Shown here: positions 19,796 to 29,070 of the stretch, piece by piece
How the letters are laid out: every line of letters begins with the position of its first letter
Position numbering within the stretch: the stretch's first letter is position 1
Source of the DNA: Bacteroidota bacterium
Lineage (GTDB): Bacteria > Bacteroidota > Bacteroidia > Chitinophagales > Chitinophagaceae
DNA length: 64,000 bases
Reading direction: 5' to 3'
NCBI GenBank assembly: GCA_016868895.1
Contig: VGFK01000003.1
Span: forward strand, 186,001 to 250,000
Made by a program: the position numbers and the translations under genes
Notes under the pieces: model-generated
What the model was told of the DNA's origin: nothing
Database searches by the model: none
Seen by the model: only the letters and a program-made list of their open reading frames with translations

Positions 19796-19826
19796 CAAAG
19801 CTAAACAACTAAGGCATCTGACACAA
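19796..19826 (-). promoter_or_regulatory. Full-consensus promoter of the minus-strand cyclophilin operon
   Basis: On the minus strand TTG (19824-19826) is 20 bases from TAGCTTTG (19796-19803), an exact match to the Bacteroidota consensus. The ATG of the 115-residue gene begins four bases after the box, predicting a leaderless or nearly leaderless mRNA. Confidence 0.65.
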
Positions 19827-19844
19827 CCCATGTTTTTGATTGTG

Positions 19845-19852
19845 TATCTTTG
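19845..19852 (+). promoter_or_regulatory. Candidate -7 box of serS
   Basis: TATCTTTG, an exact TAnnTTTG, 14 bases before the serS ATG at 19867. It faces away from the divergent promoter at 19796-19826. No TTG lies at the standard distance. Confidence 0.55.
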
Positions 19853-19866
19853 CTCAAAATTTAGGA

Positions 19867-21138
19867 ATGCTTCAACCGGGATTTATCCGAGCCAACAAAG
19901 AGAAGGTCATCGCTGGATTGCAAAAAAAACAGTTCAAGGAATTGGATCTGGTGGATAAGGTCATTGCGCTGGATGACCAACGCAAAAGCATTCAGGTGCA
20001 GTCCGACGAACTGCTGGCCAAACGCAATGCCGTTTCAAAAGAAATTGGTGCGTTGATGAGCAAAGGTGAAAAAGCAGCTGCCGAAGCAAAAAAGGCCGAA
20101 GTATCGGCAATGAAAGATCAAATCGATCAGCTTTCAACTCAACTGAGCGAAACGGAATCCATGTTGGATGGCATGCTATACCGCCTTCCTAATCTTCCTG
20201 CCGAAGCAGTTCCCTCAGGCTCAACTGCAGAAGACAATGCGGTGCTGAGACAAGCAGGGGTTATCCCTCAGCTTCCAGAACAGGCGCTCTGTCATTGGGA
20301 CCTCATCACCCGCTATGACCTGGTTGATTTTCAAACTGGAGTAAAGATCACAGGAAGCGGCTTTCCGCTATACAAAGGAAAGGGAGCGAAGTTGCAACGA
20401 GCCTTGATCCACTATTTTTTGGATTACAATACGGCTGCAGGATATACCGAATACCTTCCTCCTCATCTGGTCAACAGCGCTTCTGCCTTTGGTACGGGAC
20501 AGCTTCCGGATAAAGAGGGACAAATGTATCATGTTGTAGCGGATGAGCTGTACCTGATTCCCACTGCAGAAGTTCCGGTTACCAATATTTATCGCGACGA
20601 AATTGTTCCAGCTGCAGCATTGCCGGTGAAAATGACGGCATACACTCCTTGCTTTCGAAGAGAAGCAGGAAGTTTTGGCAAAGATGTCAGGGGACTCAAC
20701 CGTGTGCATCAATTTGACAAGGTTGAAATTGTAACCCTGACCGAAGCGGATAAGAGTTATGCTGCTCTGGAGGAAATGGTCCTGCACGTAGAACGGCTGA
20801 TCCAGTCGCTTGAATTGCCCTACCGCATTTTACTCTTGTGTGGCGGCGATATGTCTTTTGCATCGGCCATGACCTATGATTTCGAGGTCTACAGTACGGC
20901 ACAGCAAAAGTGGCTGGAAGTGAGTTCGGTTTCTAATTTTGAATCGTACCAGACCAACCGGATGAAGATCCGCACAAAAGATGAAACGGGTAAAACCCAG
21001 CTGTTGCATTCGCTGAACGGCAGTTCGCTGGCGCTGCCCCGCATTTTGGCGAGCCTATTGGAGAACAATCAGGATGCAAATGGCATTCGAATTCCTGAGG
21101 TGCTTCAACCTTATTTTGGCGCAGCAACCATTTCTTGA
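19867..21138 (+). CDS. serS: Serine--tRNA ligase
   Basis: Charges tRNA-Ser and tRNA-Sec-type acceptors with serine. It has 423 residues from the ATG at 19867; the upstream in-frame ATG at 19840 lies before the -7 box and is excluded. The N-terminal coiled-coil arm (residues about 25-100, ending QLSETESMLDGMLYRLPNLP) is followed by class II motif 2 (TPCFRREAGSFGKD) and motif 3 (NGSSLALPRILASLLE). The 3' end overlaps the convergent AlkB-like gene by 28 bases. Confidence 0.97.
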   Translation: MLQPGFIRANKEKVIAGLQKKQFKELDLVDKVIALDDQRKSIQVQSDELLAKRNAVSKEIGALMSKGEKAAAEAKKAEVSAMKDQIDQLSTQLSETESMLDGMLYRLPNLPAEAVPSGSTAEDNAVLRQAGVIPQLPEQALCHWDLITRYDLVDFQTGVKITGSGFPLYKGKGAKLQRALIHYFLDYNTAAGYTEYLPPHLVNSASAFGTGQLPDKEGQMYHVVADELYLIPTAEVPVTNIYRDEIVPAAALPVKMTAYTPCFRREAGSFGKDVRGLNRVHQFDKVEIVTLTEADKSYAALEEMVLHVERLIQSLELPYRILLLCGGDMSFASAMTYDFEVYSTAQQKWLEVSSVSNFESYQTNRMKIRTKDETGKTQLLHSLNGSSLALPRILASLLENNQDANGIRIPEVLQPYFGAATIS

Positions 21139-22181
21139 TGGCGTCCTTGAAATTGCTCCATCTTCTTGTGCATCACCGCAAACCACAATGGGGGGATGAG
21201 CGACAAAACCATCATTCCAGGATATCCGGTTGGCATTTGCGGAGCCTCTTCATGATGGCGCAAGATTTGGTACTTGCGACTGGCAATGTAATGGTGATCG
21301 CTGTGCCGCGATAGTTCAAAAAGAAGGAGTCGGCCCAACACATGACTGCTGTTCCAACTGTGTTCAGGCATAGCTCGCTCGTACCCGCTCTCTGTTTTCT
21401 TCCGCTCCAGTCCATAATGTTCAATGTAGTTCACGGTTTCCAACAGTAAAAATCCAATGGTCGCTGCCAATAAAAAGGAAAGCAGCACAAAGGTTCCAAA
21501 AGCAATGTATATCGCAACGACGAATAGCACTTGCAAAAATTGGAACTGAATCATTTGGTTGCTCCAATGCACGACTGGTTTTCCGGATTTACGCTGATCA
21601 TCTGCAGCAATTTTCCAGGCAGAAAGGTAAGAGAAGACTACCGACCGAAAATAAAATTGATAAACGCTTTCTCCTTTGCGCGCACTACTCGGGTCCTCAT
21701 GCGTAGACACATGCTTGTGATGGCCTTTGTTGTGCTCAATATAAAAATGCATGTACAGGGAAGTCAGCAACAGCAGCTTCGCGATGTTGCGTTCGTATAA
21801 ATGTTTACGATGACCCAGTTCGTGGCCTACATTGATTCCAAACGAACCACAGAGCAATCCCATGACCAGCACTCTGCCTGTCCATTCGAGCGTGGTGAGT
21901 CCGGGTTCTTGCACCGACTGAAAGAAAAGATACAGCGCGCCATATTGAAGTGGCAATATGATGTACAGCCAGAAGTCGTATGCCCGATCTTCTTTAGCCA
22001 TTTGCTCTTCTGCTTGCGACATATTCGCTGGGGCGGCGGGGAAGAGCAATTCCACTACAGGTACAAACACAAAAGCAAATAGCAAGGGCCACCATACCAC
22101 CCAACCGGTATCCGTGAATGCAAACCAGCTCAATGCGTAAATGCACATGGGCAGACTGAACTTGAGCGCGCTGATGTTCAT
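21111..22181 (-). CDS. AlkB-like membrane di-iron hydroxylase (alkane 1-monooxygenase family)
   Basis: Integral-membrane non-haem di-iron oxygenase that hydroxylates alkyl chains, taking electrons from rubredoxin. It has 356 residues with several membrane helices. The histidine motifs are HELGH (120-124), EHNKGHHKHV (149-158) followed by THEDPSSAR, the AlkB-specific NYIEHYGL, and RHSDHH near 290. The THEDPSSAR and NYIEHYGL blocks favour AlkB over general fatty-acid desaturases. No rubredoxin or rubredoxin reductase is nearby. It follows the OPT transporter by two bases and is probably in that operon. Confidence 0.85.
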   Translation of the reverse strand: MNISALKFSLPMCIYALSWFAFTDTGWVVWWPLLFAFVFVPVVELLFPAAPANMSQAEEQMAKEDRAYDFWLYIILPLQYGALYLFFQSVQEPGLTTLEWTGRVLVMGLLCGSFGINVGHELGHRKHLYERNIAKLLLLTSLYMHFYIEHNKGHHKHVSTHEDPSSARKGESVYQFYFRSVVFSYLSAWKIAADDQRKSGKPVVHWSNQMIQFQFLQVLFVVAIYIAFGTFVLLSFLLAATIGFLLLETVNYIEHYGLERKKTESGYERAMPEHSWNSSHVLGRLLLFELSRHSDHHYIASRKYQILRHHEEAPQMPTGYPGMMVLSLIPPLWFAVMHKKMEQFQGRHQEMVAAPK

Positions 22182-22183
22182 GG

Positions 22184-24235
22184 TTATTCTTTTTGAAGGG
22201 CTTCCTCTTTGCTATTGGCAACGTGATAGAGGATGTAGGCCATTACAAAGAAAAGCAATGTACCCAACACCGCATAACCTTGTTCACCCAAAATGCGGGA
22301 AATCGGTCCTTCCAGGTTCAACGTGTTCAAGGCAGAAGCAACCCCTTCATTGGCTGAAAGGAATGCAACGATCACACCTGCAATAGCGCCACCTGCTACC
22401 AGTCCCGTTGCAAAAAGATTACCCTTGCGCAGGTCTTCTTCCTCTTGATTTTTTTCACCCGAATGTTTGCGATCGACCCAGCCCCGAATGGCTCCGCCGA
22501 TGAAGATGGGAAGCGTTGTGGATAGCGGAAGGTAAATACCGATGGCAAAACTCAAGGCTTTGATGCCGCAGAGCTCCATCACAATGGCAATGGCCACTCC
22601 CACCAAAACAAATTGCCAGTCAAGGTTGAACGAAAGAATGCCCTTGATGAGTGTCGCCATCAGTGTGGCCTGAGGAGCTGAATATTTTTCCGTGCCGATG
22701 GCATGCTGGATTCCGTTGCTGAGCATTTCCTGGGTTGGGGTATCCAACACTTTGATGGTAAAACCAATAGCAATGGAGGAAACAATGGCCCCAATGAACA
22801 GAGCAATTTGTTGCGCCCTTGGTGTTGCCCCCAGGATGTATCCTGTTTTTAAATCTTGGGAAGTGGCGCCTGCATTTGCCGCTGCAATGCAGATCATGCC
22901 GCCAACGACCAGTGCCATGGGTTCGTATACTTTGCCGGTCCAACCCACTGCAATGAATACTAAACAGGTGCCCATGATGGTGGCAATGGTCATGCCGGAA
23001 ATTGGATTATTCGAAGAGCCGATGAGTCCCACAATGCGGGAGGAGACGGTCACAAAAAATGCACCGAAAATCACAACCAAAACGCCGAGGAGTAATTTGC
23101 TCAAGGCCCCATCGCCCGGAACCTGAGGAAGAATGGTCATCAGGAGCACAAGGCCCAAACTGCCCCACAGCACGATTTTGATGGATAAGTCACGATCGGT
23201 GCGGATTGATGGTCCCGAAGCTGCCGCATTCTTTCCAAGGCTGCCTACGCTGCCCTTGAATGAACTGATGATGGTCGGGATGGTTTTGATCAGCGTAATG
23301 AATCCACCTGCTGCAACTGCACCAGCGCCGATTTGTCGGACAAACGCCCTGTATATCGCAACGGACCAATCGCTGAACTGGTGTGTTACTGGATCCCATC
23401 CGCCCGGACCTCCTGCGGTGTGCAGGTCCGATAAATATCCCAATTTGACCAATTGCTGTGCCACCACATCGCCCGGAACAACGGTCGCCAACAATGGGTT
23501 GAAAACAAACCATGTCAGCACACTGCCCGCTACCAGCACTCCGGCAATCTTGGGACCAATGATGTAACCTACTCCCAAGTATTCGGGAGTGATTTCACCG
23601 CTGATTTTTGCCGACGGCAGGTATTTATTGGCCTGAGCAGTCATGAACGAGGGCGTCTCGGCAATCACATGAAAAACTTTCTGCAAAAACGCGTAGACCG
23701 TTGCCAAGCCCAATCCTGCAAATGCTGTCTTTGCAAAATTTCCGCCTTTCTCACCGGCTTTCAAGACAGAGGCGCATGCTGTTCCTTCCGGATACGGAAG
23801 TGTTTCGTGTTCTTTAACAATGAGCGCACTGCGAAGCGGAATCATCATGAGTGTACCCAGCATGCCTCCAAAAATCGCCAGGATCAAAATGGTGAGGTAG
23901 TTGAAATAGTTTGCACTTCCGGATTCACTTAAAAATAAAAATCCGGGCAAGGTGAAAACAACTCCTGCTGCGATGCTTTCGCCAGCCGAGCCTGTCGTTT
24001 GGATGATGTTGTTCTCTAGAATGGTGGTGCGTAAAAACAGTTTGCTGAGGGCGATGGACATCACAGCGATGGGTATGGAAGCGGAGACGGTAAGACCTGC
24101 TTTGAGTGCGAGGTAAACCGTGGCGGCACCAAAGATCACGCCAAAACAAGCGCCTGTGATGACGGCTTTCCAGGTGAATTCGTGCATGGCGTTTTCCGGT
24201 GCAATGAAAGGAGTAAAGCGTTTGTTGTTGGACAT
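22184..24235 (-). CDS. OPT-family oligopeptide transporter
   Basis: Proton-coupled importer with about 16 membrane helices; 683 residues. The family signatures are seen in NIIQTTGSAGESIAAGVVFTLP near residue 85 and in ATSQDLKTGYILGATPRAQQ near 455. The OPT group includes peptide and metal-chelate (YSL-like) transporters; the bacterial subfamily here looks peptide-type. It sits 16 bases after the POT peptide transporter gene and two bases before the AlkB-like gene, so the region appears devoted to peptide import with one hydroxylase. Confidence 0.9.
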   Translation of the reverse strand: MSNNKRFTPFIAPENAMHEFTWKAVITGACFGVIFGAATVYLALKAGLTVSASIPIAVMSIALSKLFLRTTILENNIIQTTGSAGESIAAGVVFTLPGFLFLSESGSANYFNYLTILILAIFGGMLGTLMMIPLRSALIVKEHETLPYPEGTACASVLKAGEKGGNFAKTAFAGLGLATVYAFLQKVFHVIAETPSFMTAQANKYLPSAKISGEITPEYLGVGYIIGPKIAGVLVAGSVLTWFVFNPLLATVVPGDVVAQQLVKLGYLSDLHTAGGPGGWDPVTHQFSDWSVAIYRAFVRQIGAGAVAAGGFITLIKTIPTIISSFKGSVGSLGKNAAASGPSIRTDRDLSIKIVLWGSLGLVLLMTILPQVPGDGALSKLLLGVLVVIFGAFFVTVSSRIVGLIGSSNNPISGMTIATIMGTCLVFIAVGWTGKVYEPMALVVGGMICIAAANAGATSQDLKTGYILGATPRAQQIALFIGAIVSSIAIGFTIKVLDTPTQEMLSNGIQHAIGTEKYSAPQATLMATLIKGILSFNLDWQFVLVGVAIAIVMELCGIKALSFAIGIYLPLSTTLPIFIGGAIRGWVDRKHSGEKNQEEEDLRKGNLFATGLVAGGAIAGVIVAFLSANEGVASALNTLNLEGPISRILGEQGYAVLGTLLFFVMAYILYHVANSKEEALQKE

Positions 24236-24251
24236 GGTTGCGGGTTTTGAA

Positions 24252-25757
24252 TCAGTCCTTCATGAGCGACTGCAACTTGCGGGATAAAAAGAACAGGATG
24301 AAGGCGGCAATCCCCGACATGATCACAAACATCATGAAGAAGTCATAATTATCGGTTATTGGTACACCCAGAATGTGTTTGGCTTTTCCTGCTTCCGGAT
24401 AGAGTTTGCTCAAGGAGCCTGCCAAGTAATTGGCAAATGCATTGGCGGTGAACCATACTGCCATGAGCAGTGATGCGAATTTGAGTGGTGCCAGTTTGTT
24501 GACAAGTGACAAACCGATGGGCGACAAACACAGTTCACCGGCAGTATGCAGGGCATACATGCCAACCAGCCATACCATGCTGACCTTGATGCCGGGTTGA
24601 ACCCCTTTCACACCAAATGCAATCCAGAGGTACCCCAGTGCAAGCAGAAGAAGTCCCCATGCCATCTTTGTAGGAGAGGAAGGATCATTTTTACCCAGTC
24701 GCACCCAGAACCATGCAAAGATGGGGGCAAATGCTACAATGAAAATGGCATTGAGCGATGCAAAAAAACTGGCAGGTACCACATAAAATCCGAGATCGCG
24801 GTTGGTTTGTTCGTCCGCAAAAAAAGTAAGTGAAGCGCCGGCTTGTTCATAAGCGCTCCAGAAAAAGATGACAAAAAATGAAACGGCGAAGATGACGGCA
24901 ACTTTACTTTTTTCAAGTCGCGAAAGTGTTTTATCGCTGAAAACAATTGTGCCAATGATCAGGATGCAGGCTACGAGTAAATAAAAAAGATTGACTTTTC
25001 CCCCGCTAGAGTCCAGGTACAATAACGCTGTGGCGATGCCGATGAGTCCCATCATGACCACCAATCCAACTAGCGGATGCCTGCTCCAACGGGGAGCAGC
25101 TGCAGGGATCAATCCCAATGTAATGTTTGCGGGATCCACCACATGTTTTCGGTGGTACAGCAATTGGATCAGAACGGAAAACAGCATGCCAATCCCCCCT
25201 GCTAGAAATGCCCATTTAAAATCAGCAGGATTACCGGTATCGCCTACAAATCCGCAGACAAAGGGTCCGATGGCCGCACCCACGTTGATGCCCATGTAGA
25301 AAATGGTGTACGCGGCATCAATTCTGCCATCGCCTTTCGGATAGAGTTGTCCCACCAGCGCAGAAATATTGGGCTTGAAAAATCCATTTCCAGTAATCAT
25401 GAACCCCAGTCCTGTAAAGAATAAAATGCTGGAAAGTCCCGAATCGGTGGCATAGGTGCTGCCGCAGAAGAATAAAATGAATTCTCCAATGGCCATGACC
25501 AGTCCTCCCAAGATGATGGAACGCTGATTGCCCCAGAAGCGATCTGCAAAATAACCTCCGATCAACGGGGTCAAGTAGACCAGGCTGGTGTATCCTCCGT
25601 AGAGTTGGGAGGAGAATTCTTTTGAAAAAAGAAGGGCTTTGGTCATGAACAGGATCAGGATTGCGCGCATGCCATAGTAGTTGAAACGTTCCCACATTTC
25701 AGTGGCAAACAGCACGTACAATCCCTTGGGATGCGAAGCAGCGTTGGAAGTCGACAT
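24252..25757 (-). CDS. POT-family peptide MFS transporter
   Basis: Proton-driven di- and tripeptide importer of the major facilitator type with 12-14 helices; 501 residues from the ATG at 25757 (an upstream TTG is less likely). The E-x-x-E-R-F motif is in ATEMWERFNYYGMRAILILF, and the second POT motif region is FFKPNISALVGQLY with FYMGINVGA. It is the first gene of the minus-strand set with OPT and the AlkB-like gene. It is divergent from purD, with a 53-base gap. Confidence 0.93.
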   Translation of the reverse strand: MSTSNAASHPKGLYVLFATEMWERFNYYGMRAILILFMTKALLFSKEFSSQLYGGYTSLVYLTPLIGGYFADRFWGNQRSIILGGLVMAIGEFILFFCGSTYATDSGLSSILFFTGLGFMITGNGFFKPNISALVGQLYPKGDGRIDAAYTIFYMGINVGAAIGPFVCGFVGDTGNPADFKWAFLAGGIGMLFSVLIQLLYHRKHVVDPANITLGLIPAAAPRWSRHPLVGLVVMMGLIGIATALLYLDSSGGKVNLFYLLVACILIIGTIVFSDKTLSRLEKSKVAVIFAVSFFVIFFWSAYEQAGASLTFFADEQTNRDLGFYVVPASFFASLNAIFIVAFAPIFAWFWVRLGKNDPSSPTKMAWGLLLLALGYLWIAFGVKGVQPGIKVSMVWLVGMYALHTAGELCLSPIGLSLVNKLAPLKFASLLMAVWFTANAFANYLAGSLSKLYPEAGKAKHILGVPITDNYDFFMMFVIMSGIAAFILFFLSRKLQSLMKD

Positions 25758-25770
25758 GAACAATGTTTTG

Positions 25771-25803
25771 TTGGTACCTCAAAATACACAATTTGTATCT
25801 TCG
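25771..25803 (+). promoter_or_regulatory. Candidate promoter of purD
   Basis: TTG (25771-25773), 22-base spacer, TATCTTCG (25796-25803), one mismatch to TAnnTTTG. The ATG at 25811 starts seven bases after the box. Confidence 0.45.
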
Positions 25804-25810
25804 CGCCACG

Positions 25811-27094
25811 ATGAATATTCTTCTTTTAGGCAGTGGAGGTCGTGAACATGCACTCGCATGGAAAATCAGCCAAAGTCATCACTGCAACAGCCTGTTCATA
25901 GCGCCCGGCAATCCCGGCACTGCACAGTACGGCGAAAATATTTCAATAGACCTGAATGATTTTCCGGCCATTGCTGCGGTCTGCAGGGATAAAAAAATTG
26001 AGATGGTGGTGGTGGGACCGGAAGATCCGCTGGTGAACGGGGTCTATGATTTTTTTCAAGAGCATGCATCCCTGTCATCCATCATTGTAGTAGGACCATC
26101 CGCTGCTGCTGCACAACTGGAAGGAAGCAAGGCATTTGCCAAGGCATTCATGCAACGAAACGGCATTCCCACTGCAGCCTACCGGGAGTTTACAGTCGAC
26201 ACCTACAACGAAGGAGTGCTCTACATCTCATCGCACGCTCTTCCAATTGTGTTGAAAGCAGACGGACTCGCGGCGGGCAAAGGAGTCGTCATTGCACAAT
26301 CGCATGAAGAAGCAATGGCCACCTTCCAATCCATGATCAAAGACGCGCAATTTGGGAAAGCAAGTGAGCGCGTAGTGATCGAGCAATTCCTTACTGGAGT
26401 TGAACTCAGTGTATTTGCATTAACCGATGGGCGTGATTTTGTGTTGCTGCCGGAAGCAAAGGATTACAAACGCATTGGAGAGGCGGATAGCGGTCTCAAC
26501 ACCGGCGGCATGGGTGCGGTGAGTCCCGTTCCATTTGCTCAAGGCGCGTTCATGGAAAAGGTCGTGGAAAAGGTAGTGCGTTCCACCATTGCCGGTCTTG
26601 AGAAAGAAGGGTTGGTGTACCATGGTTTTGTGTTTTTCGGATTGATCAACGTGAACGGTGAGCCCTATGTGATTGAATACAATTGCCGCATGGGCGACCC
26701 TGAAACAGAGGTGGTCATGCCCCGACTTCAAACCGATCTGATCGAACTGTTTTTGGCCATGCAAGAGGGCCGGTTATCTTCCGCATCCGTAAACATTGAT
26801 CCACGATCTGCCGCTACGGTAGTGGTGGTCAGCGGCGGTTATCCTGGAACCTTCGAAAAAGGTAAAGTCATTGATGGAATTGAATCAGCGGGAGGTGAAC
26901 AGACGCTGGTATTCTACGCCGGTATAGCTGAGAAAGAGGGCCGGTTGGTGACCAGCGGTGGAAGAGTTGCAGCCATCACTTCGTATGGAGAAACCATTGC
27001 CCATGCGGTTGACCAATCGCTTTCTGTCATCCAGCAGTTTAGCTTTGAAAATATGGTGCATCGCCGAGACATCGGCTATGAATTTAAAATTTAG
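25811..27094 (+). CDS. purD: Phosphoribosylamine--glycine ligase
   Basis: Second step of purine synthesis: joins glycine to phosphoribosylamine with ATP. It has 427 residues. N-terminal Rossmann-like part (LLLGSGGREHALAWK), an ATP-grasp domain (VLKADGLAAGKGV, then GLNTGGMGAVSP, and EYNCRMGDPETEVV) and a C-terminal GARS_C domain. The upstream in-frame start at 25763 lies before the promoter box and is excluded. It is a single gene ahead of the mre cluster. Confidence 0.97.
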   Translation: MNILLLGSGGREHALAWKISQSHHCNSLFIAPGNPGTAQYGENISIDLNDFPAIAAVCRDKKIEMVVVGPEDPLVNGVYDFFQEHASLSSIIVVGPSAAAAQLEGSKAFAKAFMQRNGIPTAAYREFTVDTYNEGVLYISSHALPIVLKADGLAAGKGVVIAQSHEEAMATFQSMIKDAQFGKASERVVIEQFLTGVELSVFALTDGRDFVLLPEAKDYKRIGEADSGLNTGGMGAVSPVPFAQGAFMEKVVEKVVRSTIAGLEKEGLVYHGFVFFGLINVNGEPYVIEYNCRMGDPETEVVMPRLQTDLIELFLAMQEGRLSSASVNIDPRSAATVVVVSGGYPGTFEKGKVIDGIESAGGEQTLVFYAGIAEKEGRLVTSGGRVAAITSYGETIAHAVDQSLSVIQQFSFENMVHRRDIGYEFKI

Positions 27095-27164
27095 TTAAGG
27101 CCAAAATTCATGATGGATATTTGGTTGAATTACTTGACATTTGTAGGAATCAAACGAGCACTGC

Positions 27165-28190
27165 ATGGGACTTTTTTCATGGTTCACCCAAGATATAGCG
27201 ATTGACCTTGGAACGGCCAATACGCTTATCATTCATAACGATGAAATCGTTGTGAATGAACCTTCTATTGTGGCGCTGGACCGTAACAATCCCAAGCAGC
27301 TATTGGCCGTTGGAAAGAAGGCCTTGCTCATGCACGAAAAAACGCACGAGAACATTCGCACAGTTCGCCCGTTAAAAGATGGAGTAATCGCGGATTTCAA
27401 TGCGGCTGAATTGATGATTCGGGAAATGATCAAATTGATCTATCCCAAAAAACCCTTATTTCCGCCCAGTTGGAAAATGATGATTTGCATCCCCTCCAGC
27501 ATCACCGAAGTTGAAAAACGTGCGGTTCGGGACAGTGCAGAGCAAGCAGGGGCAAAAGAAGTATACCTGATTCACGAACCCATGGCTGCTGCATTGGGTA
27601 TTGGCATCGATGTAACAGAACCCATCGGAAATATGATCATTGATATTGGAGGAGGTACAACGGGAATTACCGTAATCGCTCTTGCCGGTATTGTTTGTGA
27701 TCAATCCATTCGTATTGCCGGGGACGAATTCACTGCTGATATCATGGAAGCGCTGCGCCGTTATCACAGCCTCCTGATTGGTGAACGCACGGCAGAGCAG
27801 ATCAAGATCAATGTCGGTGCTGCGATGAAAGACCTTGACAATCCACCAGATGACCTACCGGTGAATGGTCGCGATCTTGTTACCGGAATTCCCAAACAGA
27901 TCATGGTCAGTTATCAGGAGATTGCAGAAGCATTGGATAAATCCATTTTCAAAATAGAAGAAGCGATTCTCAAGGCACTCGAAACGACTCCTCCCGAATT
28001 GGCAGCGGATATCTACCGCAGGGGATTGTACATCACCGGAGGCGGATCGTTGCTGCGCGGATTGGACAAGCGGCTGTCACAAAAGATCAAACTTCCTGTT
28101 CAAGTTGCTGAAGATCCCCTGAAAAGCGTCGTACGGGGAACCGGTATTGCGCTGAAAAATTATCAGAACTATCCTTTCATCATGAGATGA
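27165..28190 (+). CDS. mreB: Rod shape-determining protein MreB
   Basis: Actin-like filament protein that steers lateral wall synthesis. It has 341 residues. The phosphate-binding and connecting motifs are IDLGTANTLI, IDIGGGTTGITVIAL (phosphate 2) and ITGGGSLLRGLD (adenosine). It is the first gene of the elongasome cluster mreB-mreC-mreD-mrdA-rodA. The 70-base gap after purD shows no convincing terminator. Confidence 0.97.
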   Translation: MGLFSWFTQDIAIDLGTANTLIIHNDEIVVNEPSIVALDRNNPKQLLAVGKKALLMHEKTHENIRTVRPLKDGVIADFNAAELMIREMIKLIYPKKPLFPPSWKMMICIPSSITEVEKRAVRDSAEQAGAKEVYLIHEPMAAALGIGIDVTEPIGNMIIDIGGGTTGITVIALAGIVCDQSIRIAGDEFTADIMEALRRYHSLLIGERTAEQIKINVGAAMKDLDNPPDDLPVNGRDLVTGIPKQIMVSYQEIAEALDKSIFKIEEAILKALETTPPELAADIYRRGLYITGGGSLLRGLDKRLSQKIKLPVQVAEDPLKSVVRGTGIALKNYQNYPFIMR

Positions 28191-28221
28191 TGGGTCACCG
28201 CTCTTAAAGAGTAACACTTCC

Positions 28222-29070
28222 ATGCGCAATGTTTTCTTATTTCTGAGGCGTTACTCGATCTTCCTTAGATTTTTGGTCATGCAAGTCATTGCGCTGATCA
28301 TGTTGTTCAGTAAAAATCGGTTTCATCAATCCTATCTGGGCATGGTGTCCAAAGAGCTTGCGGGTGCCATTAATACCCGCGTCAATGCAGTGGAATCTTT
28401 CTTTTCTTTGAGCCAACAAAATGATGCACTGCGGGAACAGAATGCCGAGCTGCTCTCTCTATTGCCCAGCGGCTCGGTCTGGGCAGATTCAACGGGACTC
28501 TTGGTGCAGGACACCGCATGGAGTGACTCCGTTCGAACACTTCGTCAGTTTGTCTACTTGCCGGCTAAAGTGATTTCTAATTCTGTATTCCTGCCTCAAA
28601 ACCATGTGATCCTCCATCGTGGTTCAGATCAGGGAATTGAACCCAATATGGCAGTCGTCAGCAGAGACGGGATCATTGGGACGGTTGTGCACGTGAGCAA
28701 GAACATGTCAGGGGTGATGAGTTTGCTCAATAATGAATCGATCGTCATTGCCATGCTCAAAAAAGGGAGTGGATTGGGTGAAATTTCCTGGGATGGCAAT
28801 GATCCGTATGCGTTAACGCTGTCCAAAATACCAAAGACCGTGAAAGTAGCGTTGGGCGATACCGTTGTGACCAGTCCCTACAGCGACCGTTTCCCTCCCG
28901 GATCAAAGATTGGAAAGGTGGTTGAAGTGGATCAGGATCAAGAGACCAATACCTATATTTTAACGGTGCGTCCGTTTGTCGATTTCAATACGGTCCAACA
29001 TGCATTTGTGGTCAGAAATGTATTGGAGAATGAAATGGATGCCATCCGAAAAAAATTCAAAAAGGAATGA
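28222..29070 (+). CDS. mreC: Rod shape-determining protein MreC
   Basis: Periplasmic scaffold that links MreB with PBP2 and RodA. It has 282 residues: an N-terminal membrane helix (FLVMQVIALIMLFS), a coiled coil (residues about 50-80, rich in Gln/Glu/Asn) and a beta-barrel body with the family blocks ISRDGIIGTVVHVS-like and TSPYSDRFPPGSKIGKV. It starts 31 bases after mreB and overlaps mreD by four bases (ATGA). Confidence 0.93.
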   Translation: MRNVFLFLRRYSIFLRFLVMQVIALIMLFSKNRFHQSYLGMVSKELAGAINTRVNAVESFFSLSQQNDALREQNAELLSLLPSGSVWADSTGLLVQDTAWSDSVRTLRQFVYLPAKVISNSVFLPQNHVILHRGSDQGIEPNMAVVSRDGIIGTVVHVSKNMSGVMSLLNNESIVIAMLKKGSGLGEISWDGNDPYALTLSKIPKTVKVALGDTVVTSPYSDRFPPGSKIGKVVEVDQDQETNTYILTVRPFVDFNTVQHAFVVRNVLENEMDAIRKKFKKE

